From Candidatus Poribacteria bacterium (lineage in GTDB: Bacteria; Poribacteria; WGA-4E; PCPOR2b), in contig JAPUIP010000001.1 in NCBI GenBank assembly GCA_027296925.1, positions 1-5,086 on the forward strand: a stretch of 5,086 nt of DNA, in the 5' to 3' direction. Under the pieces are notes generated by a model. It was not told the DNA's origin and did no database searches. It saw only the letters and a list, made by a program, of their open reading frames with translations. Both the position numbers and the translations under genes were made by a program. Of the stretch, positions 1 to 4,881 are shown in pieces (the first letter of the stretch is position 1; every line of letters starts with the position of its first letter).

Positions 1-668
1 TGCCGGCTAATCAAACAGTGCTAGACCAATGGAACGGCTTTCGGTACCTGTGGCACCTCATGCTTACCCAGCTCGGTTATATCGTCATGAGCCTTGATAA
101 CCGCGGGACACCCGCCCCTCGTGGACGTGCTTGGCGGAAAATACTCTACAGAAAACATGGGATCCTGCCGGCAGCAGATCAAGCGACAGCTGTCCGTACA
201 TTGATCGCTCAAAGACCCTATGTAGATGCAGAGAGAATCGGAGTATACGGCTGGAGTGGCGGCGGCTGTGTCAGCCTGCACCTCATTTTCCAGTACCCCG
301 ATTTGTATAAGGTGGCTATGCCCGGTGCCGGGCTCAGCCATCATAAATTCTACACAGCGAGTTTCACAGAACGTTTCCTGGGATTGCCTCAAGACAATCC
401 TGAGGATTATGAAAACACAGCGCCACTTAACATGGTCGAGAATTTGAAAGGCGATCTGCTGCTGATTCACGGTACAGGCGACAATAATGTCCATTACCAA
501 AGCACGGAAGCTCTAATTGAGAAGCTTGTTAATTTGAACAAACGATTTACAATGATGGCATATCCAAATGGTTCCCATGGTTTGGGGAGTTCTCGTGCAA
601 CTCAACGCCATCTCTATGACCTATATACCTGGTATTTAAGTCAGAATTTGCCTGCCGGTCCAAGGTAA
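1..668 (+). CDS. S9 family (DPP-IV-like) serine peptidase, C-terminal part, 5'-truncated by window edge
   Basis: This is the alpha/beta-hydrolase catalytic end of a prolyl-oligopeptidase-family enzyme (S9, DPP-IV-like), which in this family removes short peptides, often after proline, from peptide N-termini. The frame is open to the left edge (first full codon at 3). The GTG at 18 is an internal Val, because the family's conserved run just before and after it (PANQTV, then LDQW, RYLWH, LDNRGT) continues through it; the N-terminal beta-propeller is outside the window. Counting from position 18, the nucleophile is Ser80 in GWSGGG (codon 255-257), the acid is Asp155 in HGTGDNNVH (480-482) and the base is His187 in NGSHG (576-578). 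Spacing and order are normal, so the visible part looks active. It ends with TAA at 666-668, 48 bases before the next gene on the same strand, which suggests co-transcription. Localisation cannot be judged without the N-terminus. Confidence 0.93.
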   Translation, partial: PANQTVLDQWNGFRYLWHLMLTQLGYIVMSLDNRGTPAPRGRAWRKILYRKHGILPAADQATAVRTLIAQRPYVDAERIGVYGWSGGGCVSLHLIFQYPDLYKVAMPGAGLSHHKFYTASFTERFLGLPQDNPEDYENTAPLNMVENLKGDLLLIHGTGDNNVHYQSTEALIEKLVNLNKRFTMMAYPNGSHGLGSSRATQRHLYDLYTWYLSQNLPAGPR

Positions 669-716
669 GTCAATAGTGCGGATTTTGCGGACCAACTAAT
701 CATTGGAGACACCAAA

Positions 717-1760
717 ATGACTGTGGGATTGGAAAGCGCTGTTGAGATTGTCGGCTGTCATGCCGAAGGAGAAGTAGGGGACGTCATTATTCGCGGAGTA
801 GAGCCGCCACCCGGTGAGTCCATCTGGGAGCAGGCAATGTGGATTGCGAATGATCAGTCACTACGTAATTTTGTATTGAATGAACCGCGTGGCGGTGTGT
901 TTCGTCACGTGAATTTGCTGGTGCCGGCAAAAGATCCCAGCGCGGCCATGGGATTTATCATCATGGAGCCGGAAGACACGCCACCGATGTCCGGCTCGAA
1001 TTCGATCTGTGTTTCAACCGTTCTGCTGGAGACCGGAATGATACCCATGCGTGAACCTGAAACCCGATTCACCCTGGAAGCGCCGGGTGGCCTCGTTGAA
1101 GTCTCCGCGCAATGTCGTGACGGCAAGGCACAACGAATTACCGTAAAAAATGTACCGTCCTTTGCTGATCGGCTCGATGCACATTTGGAAGTTGAAGGCA
1201 TCGGAACCCTGAAAGTGGACACGGCTTACGGTGGAGATACGTTCGTCATCGTCGACTCGGTGAGCGCAGGATTTGAAATTACGCCCGATGAAGCCCGTGA
1301 CATTTGTCTTGCCGGAATGAGAATCACCGTCGCGGCGAACGAGCAGCTTGGATTTCGGCATCCGGGCAACTCCGATATTTCGCATATTTCATTTTGTCAG
1401 TTTGCGAAGCCCATATTTGAGGAGGCAGGTCAGAAAATCGGTAAAAACGCCGTAGTGGTACGCCCCGGCAAAGTAGATCGTTCCCCGACAGGCACCGGAT
1501 TATCGGCTCGATTGGCGGTGATGCATGCGAAGGGTGAGGCCCGTCTGGGGGATACTTTGTTGGCCCGTTCCATTATCGATTCTGAGTTCCTCGGGCGCAT
1601 TGAGGAAGAGCTTTCGATAGGCAGTACAAGAGCGATTCGCCCATCTATATCGGGTCGCGCTTGGCTTAACGGCAGGCGTCAATTGACTCTTGATCCGCAA
1701 GATCCCTGGCCGGAAGGCTACCGATTAAGCGATACATGGCCAAAAATGCCGCAATGCTGA
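717..1760 (+). CDS. Proline racemase superfamily protein, Ser/Thr active-site variant (possible 3-hydroxyproline dehydratase)
   Basis: The 347-residue product has the usual length and layout of the proline racemase / 4-hydroxyproline 2-epimerase / trans-3-hydroxyproline dehydratase superfamily, a cytoplasmic cofactor-free fold with two mirror-image lobes. Visible landmarks are the N-terminal CHAEGEVGDVI (14-24), the first catalytic loop PPMSGSN (89-95), AYGGDTFVIVD (170-180), FRHPGNSDISH (213-223) and the second catalytic loop DRSPTGTG (254-261). Racemases carry Cys in both loops (MCGH and SPCGTG). Here they are Ser92 (codon 990-992) and Thr258 (1488-1490). Loss of the second Cys to Thr is known in trans-3-hydroxy-L-proline dehydratases, so dehydratase or a related elimination is likelier than racemisation; this is inference. 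GGAG at 705-708 lies 8 bases before the ATG and fixes the start. The preceding X-Pro-type peptidase fits a role in proline or hydroxyproline use. Family assignment is firm; the exact reaction is not. Confidence 0.9.
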   Translation: MTVGLESAVEIVGCHAEGEVGDVIIRGVEPPPGESIWEQAMWIANDQSLRNFVLNEPRGGVFRHVNLLVPAKDPSAAMGFIIMEPEDTPPMSGSNSICVSTVLLETGMIPMREPETRFTLEAPGGLVEVSAQCRDGKAQRITVKNVPSFADRLDAHLEVEGIGTLKVDTAYGGDTFVIVDSVSAGFEITPDEARDICLAGMRITVAANEQLGFRHPGNSDISHISFCQFAKPIFEEAGQKIGKNAVVVRPGKVDRSPTGTGLSARLAVMHAKGEARLGDTLLARSIIDSEFLGRIEEELSIGSTRAIRPSISGRAWLNGRRQLTLDPQDPWPEGYRLSDTWPKMPQC

Positions 1761-2139
1761 TCTTACTGGCAGCCAATTGAGTCGGTATCACGACAGAACA
1801 CGTCTCAGAGAGGATGACTGTGTGGTCCTTCGCGCGATGCAACATCTATTCTTGATGAAACACGGGAAAATATCAGAATCTACGAAAGTAGCCGGTCAAC
1901 AGGTAAAGTCGGTCGAAGAGAGGTCAAGCTTTCGATGCCAATTGAGAAAGGGTTTATACCTTACCGCTACAGGCGAATCGCCTAATAGAGAAAAGATGCC
2001 GATGACGTACGCTCAACAACTGCCCCGCATAGGGCTTCGCCGCGAAAGGGGCGCGCTGCCAGCATTTAACACCGTGTGCCCGAATCCCCCCAGACCACCC
2101 AGACCCTCACATGGCCGCGAGTGAATTGTTGGGCTGAGT
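1761..2139. other. Stretch without a recognisable gene
   Basis: No family could be recognised on either strand. The longest + frame starts at a TTG at 1777 and runs to TGA at 2122-2124. It has no clear ribosome binding site, its composition is unlike a folded protein, and it ends in a Pro/Arg-rich run encoded by a C-rich tract (about 2083-2105). A small odd palindrome, AGGCGA-A-TCGCCT, lies at 1971-1983 and could form a 5-bp hairpin with a 3-base loop; it has no T tract. No terminator was seen directly after the proline-racemase-family gene. The stretch may be decayed coding DNA, since the broken frame at 2140-2340 lies in the same reading frame (frame 1), but this is weak. Confidence 0.5.
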
Positions 2140-2340
2140 ATGAAAAACACGGATCTCTTCGTTATAGACAATAGAGATGAGATGTAGATCCCCGCAAGAA
2201 AGATATTCGCTGAACGGGCTGACGATCTGTGGCCAGAGGTCCGCGAGATATTCGAGCGATGGATCGAGAGATCGTCCATGTTTGTACCCATCGAATTGCC
2301 GGAAGTGGCGGAGCAAGCGTTAATGACAGCGATCGACTGA
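2140..2340 (+). pseudogene. Protein-like frame broken by one in-frame TAG (gene remnant or very short ORF)
   Basis: From the ATG at 2140 the frame encodes MKNTDLFVIDNRDEM and then meets TAG at 2185-2187. In the same frame it continues for 50 codons to TGA at 2338-2340. The second part reads like a real protein C-terminus: a mixed-charge amphipathic helix (IFAERADDLWPEVREIFERW), then SSMFVPIELPEVAEQAL. No usual start codon follows the TAG until an internal ATG well inside the segment, and the ATG at 2140 has only a weak upstream purine run. The simplest reading is the tail of a decayed gene; a recoded or read-through TAG is possible but unsupported. A terminator-like structure follows about 60 bases downstream, which fits an old 3' end. 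The reverse strand is also open here (about 2107-2316), so strand choice rests on protein-likeness alone. Family not recognised. Confidence 0.35.
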
Positions 2341-2372
2341 CCGCCAGTGGCGTTGGGATAAGCATAGGCCCC

Positions 2373-2451
2373 CCTGAGCAAAATATCTATTCAACATGGG
2401 TTCCCGCGAGATGATCATCTGGCGGGATTTCTATTTCGCCTATTGCTCAGG
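2373..2451. repeat. Nested inverted repeat: 9-bp outer arms around an inner near-palindrome
   Basis: The outer arms CCTGAGCAA (2373-2381) and TTGCTCAGG (2443-2451) are perfect inverted complements. They enclose the near-palindrome at 2403-2426, and the two centres differ by only about 2.5 bases. A further short pairing, AATA (2382-2385) with TATT (2432-2435), could extend the outer stem past a 3' bulge. The 79-base unit could be a structured RNA 3' end, a REP-like or miniature mobile element, or a regulator-binding region. No flanking target duplication was found. Confidence 0.5.
2403..2436 (+). terminator. Candidate Rho-independent terminator (hairpin with imperfect T tract)
   Basis: CCCGC (2403-2407) pairs with GCGGG (2422-2426). 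Inside, AGATGATCATCT (2409-2420) is a perfect 12-bp palindrome, and a single G/G mismatch (2408/2421) interrupts the stem, which closes on a GATC loop. The sequence ATTTCTATTT follows on the + strand. The reverse direction has no T tract, so + is preferred. It would end transcription arriving from the left group or the remnant at 2140-2340. The T tract is broken, and the palindrome could equally be a protein-binding site. Confidence 0.4.
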
Positions 2452-2487
2452 ACATATCGAGATGGCAAGGGCACCATTCCAAGTTAT

Positions 2488-2523
2488 GCAAATATTTGCG
2501 TTGATTTCTATATAAATTTATAT
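2488..2523. promoter_or_regulatory. Two AT-rich perfect palindromes, possible operators
   Basis: GCAAATATTTGC at 2488-2499 is a perfect 12-bp palindrome, and ATATAAATTTATAT at 2510-2523 is a perfect 14-bp palindrome. Their centres are 23 bases apart, close to two helical turns. They lie in the most AT-rich part of the window (about 2480-2570), some 215-250 bases upstream of the dehydratase start. Such spacing is typical of paired binding sites for dimeric regulators or of bendable promoter DNA, but AT-rich DNA yields palindromes by chance, so the role is inferred. Confidence 0.3.
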
Positions 2524-2551
2524 TTATCAGATATTTATGAAAATAGATTTG

Positions 2552-2571
2552 TTTTCTATGTGCGTAGAAAA
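2552..2571. promoter_or_regulatory. Dyad TTTTCTA-N6-TAGAAAA, possible operator
   Basis: The 7-base arms are exact inverted complements with a 6-base spacer (TGTGCG). The centre is 25 bases from that of the next dyad (2579-2594), which has the same N6 spacer. The geometry fits a dimeric helix-turn-helix regulator. The regulator itself is not in the window. Confidence 0.35.
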
Positions 2572-2578
2572 TGGACCT

Positions 2579-2618
2579 ATCACGACATTGTGATCTGAAA
2601 TGGGTATGAGATGATCAC
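2579..2618. promoter_or_regulatory. Dyad ATCAC-N6-GTGAT plus a further GATCAC half-site, possible operator
   Basis: ATCAC (2579-2583) and GTGAT (2590-2594) form a perfect 16-base dyad with a 6-base centre. A third half-site, GATCAC (2613-2618), is an inverted match to GTGATC (2590-2595) across 17 bases and directly abuts the candidate -35 at 2619. GAGATGATCA at 2608-2617 repeats exactly the bases at 2408-2417, 200 bases upstream. This is consistent with a repressor or activator site controlling the dehydratase group; which regulator family is unknown. Confidence 0.35.
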
Positions 2619-2648
2619 TTGACCGCACTATAGATAAGGCCCTTTATT
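2619..2648 (+). promoter_or_regulatory. Weak candidate sigma-70-type promoter for the right-hand gene group
   Basis: TTGACC (2619-2624) matches five of six -35 consensus bases. TTTATT (2643-2648), 18 bases further on, matches four of six -10 bases. It would give a leader of roughly 80 bases before the dehydratase ATG. The -10 is poor, and the AT-rich stretch upstream offers other possibilities, so this is a tentative call. Confidence 0.2.
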
Positions 2649-2738
2649 CCTCCTATACGTCAGATGTGCCGTACAACTTTTAAACAGGAGCAGTGAGGCG
2701 AGACCAACTAGCGAGGTGCCAGCTCGGAGGGTGTTCCC

Positions 2739-3887
2739 ATGAAGATTACGAACATAGAAGTGATTACGTTTAGAACAACGGCCCGGTCGCGGCCAAGTAA
2801 ATGGGGCTACGGGGTGTGGGGAGACGAGGAGTTTGAATCGGCGCGGTCGATTACAAAGGTTTCCACCGATGAAGGGCTGGAGGGGTACATGATGGGCGGC
2901 GACCGGCGGTATATTGAGGGACCGATCAAGCGGATGCTGGTGGGCGAAGATCCTCTGGCGCGGGAAACGATCTGGAACTGGATGGATCAGCTCTGTACGT
3001 TCGGACACAGTTTGCCCGAACACGTAATGGGGAGCGTAGATTGCGCGCTCTGGGATTTGTTCGGGCGGATGGTGGAGTTGCCTGTACACAGAATTCTGGG
3101 CGGAGCCCGCGAAAGGGTGAAGGCCTATGCCAGTACGTATCCGAATATAGGCAAGCCGGAGGACTATGCCGAACATGCCCTGGTCTGCAAGGAACAGGGG
3201 TACAAAGCGTATAAAGTGCATGCCTATATCTGTTGGAATCCGCACACCTGGGCACCGGCACCGCAGGTTCCGGGGTTTCCCAAAGAGGATGTGGCGGTGT
3301 GTAAGGCTGTGCGGGAGGCGGTGGGCGACGATATGGTGTTGATGCTGGATCCGTTCGGTGTGTATACCCTGGAGCAATCTCTGTGGGTGGGGCGAGAGCT
3401 GGAGAAGCTGGGGTATTACTGGTTGGAGCATCCGATGGTGGAAACACGGATGGCACCCTACAGGCGGTTGACCCGAGAGCTGGATATTGCGATATTGGCA
3501 CCCGAACACGTTCCCGGTGGGGTGTTCACGCAGGCCGAATGGGTGCTTCAAGGCGCATCGGATATGCTGCGGATCGACCACAATTACGGCGGTATTACCG
3601 GGGCTTACAAGATGGTGAATGTGGCGCAGGTGTTCGGGATTCAGTGCGAGATGCACGGGGGCGGATGGGCAAATAGCCAGATTTTAGGGGCTACGACAGA
3701 GGCGACCTGCGAGTATTTCGAGCGCGGGCTGTTGCGCCCGGATTTCGATTATGAAACGCCGCCGCCTTATCTGGAGTCTATTGTGGATCCGATGGATGAG
3801 GATGGGAATGTGATATTGCCGCAAACGCCGGGATTGGGGTTTGCGTTCAACTGGGATTATATCAACGATAATTTGATTGAGACTTGA
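2739..3887 (+). CDS. Enolase superfamily dehydratase, mandelate racemase/muconate lactonizing enzyme type
   Basis: The 382-residue product has an N-terminal capping domain (about 1-125, ending WDLFGRMVELPVHRILGG) and a C-terminal beta/alpha barrel. Metal ligands are Asp204 (MLDPFG), Glu230 (WLEHP) and Glu256 (APEHVP), with the exact 26/26 spacing seen in mandelate racemase (195/221/247). Asp280 (RIDHNYGG) and His306 (EMHGGGW) form the likely Asp/His acid-base dyad. The second-strand motif is Lys159-Val-His161, K-x-H rather than K-x-K, and an insertion of about 14 residues with aromatic and Pro residues (WNPHTWAPAPQVPGF, 166-180) follows it. The family removes an alpha proton from carboxylates; most members of this subgroup dehydrate sugar acids, the inferred role here, but the substrate cannot be named. 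The start is fixed by GGAGG (2726-2730) 8 bases upstream and an in-frame TAG at 2709-2711. Wobble positions are visibly richer in G than in neighbouring genes. Confidence 0.92.
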   Translation: MKITNIEVITFRTTARSRPSKWGYGVWGDEEFESARSITKVSTDEGLEGYMMGGDRRYIEGPIKRMLVGEDPLARETIWNWMDQLCTFGHSLPEHVMGSVDCALWDLFGRMVELPVHRILGGARERVKAYASTYPNIGKPEDYAEHALVCKEQGYKAYKVHAYICWNPHTWAPAPQVPGFPKEDVAVCKAVREAVGDDMVLMLDPFGVYTLEQSLWVGRELEKLGYYWLEHPMVETRMAPYRRLTRELDIAILAPEHVPGGVFTQAEWVLQGASDMLRIDHNYGGITGAYKMVNVAQVFGIQCEMHGGGWANSQILGATTEATCEYFERGLLRPDFDYETPPPYLESIVDPMDEDGNVILPQTPGLGFAFNWDYINDNLIET

Positions 3888-3901
3888 ATGGTGGTATGAA
3901 C

Positions 3902-3923
3902 AGGCGATTGCAAATAATCGTCT
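3902..3923 (+). other. Small hairpin in the gap after the dehydratase gene
   Basis: AGGCGATT (3902-3909) pairs with AATCGTCT (3916-3923), eight pairs with one G-U, around a 6-base loop, 14 bases after the dehydratase stop. No T tract follows, so it is not a standard Rho-independent terminator. It could stabilise or attenuate the transcript before the oxygenase gene, or be chance. The rest of the 108-base gap holds nothing recognised except the oxygenase ribosome binding site. Confidence 0.25.
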
Positions 3924-3995
3924 CAAAGTCACAGGAAGGAAATCTGAATCGGCCTTACGCCCATAACTGACGCTATTAAACAGGAGGATATCACG

Positions 3996-4829
3996 ATGAA
4001 TGCAGCCACAACTCCCCAGGCTCAGAACGAGTCGAACCAGACGGATTCTCAGGTTCATCCCATGTCTGAATATGAAAAGTTTCTCTTTGACCTCAAGGGC
4101 TTTCTCGTCATCCCTGGAGTCCTCACCGAGAAGGAAGTTCGAATCGTGCGGGAACACATTAAAACGTATACGGAAAACCCCGAAAGCCTTCCTGAACATC
4201 ACCGAGCACCGATGGCTGGACCGGCGGAATTTATCATTGATCACCCACGGGTCATGGGCATCTTGCAAGAAATGATCGACCCAAGACGGGAGCGCATTCG
4301 CTTAGAAAGCATCTTTATTTCCAGCCGATCCGTCGAAAACACCAGCAATCAGTGGCGGCCACACGTGGGAGGAACCAATCTCGATCCCTCCCTAACCTAC
4401 CGTTTTCACAACGGTCGCATCTACAGCGGAATGACGCGCATTGTTTGGGAACTGAACGAGGTCAAAAAGGGGCAGGGCGGCACGTGCCTGGTTCCAGGCT
4501 CGCACAAAGCCAATCTGGCTTCCGCCCAGGAAGGGAATTGGCCAGAGGAAGCGGACGATCCGGACTCTGGCGTTTGGGAGACCTATGGATGTCCGCCGGG
4601 AAGTCTGGTCGTGTTCTCGGAAGGCGTGCGACACACCGGGTCCCAATGGACAAATCCCGACAATCCCCGCTGTGCCATCCTTATGGCTTATAACCACGTT
4701 GCGGTTCGCCATCATGAACCCAAACCCTGCATGAATCCAGTGGTGATCGGCGGCATGTCCGAAGAGCGTCAGGGATTTTTCAAGGACGTTTGGGTCCTTA
4801 GCAACGATCGGCGAAACAGAAAAAAATAG
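3996..4829 (+). CDS. Phytanoyl-CoA dioxygenase (PhyH) family Fe(II)/2-oxoglutarate oxygenase, HxG variant
   Basis: The 277-residue product has the usual PhyH-family length and order: an N-terminal FDLKGFLVIPGVLT segment (31-44), the iron-site strand WRPHVGGTN (120-128), the conserved GGTCLVPGSHK (161-171), the distal His213 in VRHTGSQW, and Arg225, placed where the family binds the 2-oxoglutarate carboxylate (12 residues on). The family couples 2-oxoglutarate decarboxylation to oxidation of a small substrate in the cytoplasm. The usual H-x-D iron motif reads His123-Val-Gly125; the position is supported by 44 residues to the PGSHK motif and 43 from there to the distal His. Loss of the carboxylate ligand occurs in Fe/2OG halogenases, but another residue (for example Asp130) could serve. 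AGGAGG (3982-3987), 8 bases before the ATG, fixes the start; Met23 (codon 4062) is where homology probably begins. Substrate unknown. Confidence 0.88.
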   Translation: MNAATTPQAQNESNQTDSQVHPMSEYEKFLFDLKGFLVIPGVLTEKEVRIVREHIKTYTENPESLPEHHRAPMAGPAEFIIDHPRVMGILQEMIDPRRERIRLESIFISSRSVENTSNQWRPHVGGTNLDPSLTYRFHNGRIYSGMTRIVWELNEVKKGQGGTCLVPGSHKANLASAQEGNWPEEADDPDSGVWETYGCPPGSLVVFSEGVRHTGSQWTNPDNPRCAILMAYNHVAVRHHEPKPCMNPVVIGGMSEERQGFFKDVWVLSNDRRNRKK

Positions 4830-4839
4830 GAGAAAAAAT

Positions 4840-4881
4840 ATGATCATATGGACTCTTAAATGGTGGGGAGGTGCGACGTGA
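4840..4881 (+). CDS. 13-codon Trp-rich mini-ORF between oxygenase and sulfatase, possible coupling leader
   Basis: ATG at 4840 opens MIIWTLKWWGGAT and ends with TGA at 4879-4881. Its Shine-Dalgarno AGGAG (4828-4832) overlaps the TAG stop of the oxygenase (4827-4829) and sits 7 bases from the ATG. Its TGA overlaps the GTG start of the sulfatase (shared GTGA, 4878-4881). The arrangement would let ribosomes pass from one gene to the next and expose or re-use the sulfatase start. Three of thirteen residues are Trp. It could be a coupling peptide, a small regulatory leader or chance; the strong ribosome binding site is the main argument. A 12-bp palindrome (ATATGATCATAT, 4838-4849) covers its start. 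Confidence 0.45.
   Translation: MIIWTLKWWGGAT
4865..4871 (+). promoter_or_regulatory. Ribosome binding site of the sulfatase, inside the mini-ORF
   Basis: GGGGAGG lies 6 bases before the GTG at 4878 and decides that start over the in-frame ATG at 4860, which has only a weak upstream purine run and would add seven residues (MVGRCDV) unlike the family. Because it lies within the translated mini-ORF, ribosomes on the mini-ORF would cover or unmask it. Confidence 0.6.

Noticed and set aside
18..20. GTG as a true start of the S9 peptidase gene
   Set aside because: The family sequence continues in frame upstream of it to the window edge, so it is an internal valine codon.
1777..2124. 115-residue + frame starting at TTG
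   Set aside because: No ribosome binding site, no recognisable motif, and a Pro/Arg-rich end encoded by a C-rich tract; treated as noncoding or decayed DNA.
2107..2316. 69-residue - strand frame opposite the broken frame at 2140-2340
   Set aside because: It would start at TTG without a ribosome binding site and shows no known motif. The + reading looks more protein-like and is followed by a terminator-like hairpin, though the choice is not certain.
2680..2690. TTAAACAGGAG, repeated at 3976-3986
   Set aside because: An exact 11-base match, but largely made of Shine-Dalgarno sequence upstream of two genes; chance or shared translation signals explain it.
2693..2773. 26-codon GTG frame overlapping the dehydratase start, preceded by AGGAG at 2686-2690
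   Set aside because: Only 2 bases separate the AGGAG from the GTG, too close for normal initiation, and the peptide has no notable feature.
2628..3656. 342-residue open frame on the - strand
   Set aside because: It is the shadow of the dehydratase gene, whose catalytic residues, start and ribosome binding site are all clear on the + strand. Its His/Pro/Arg-rich translation fits no family.
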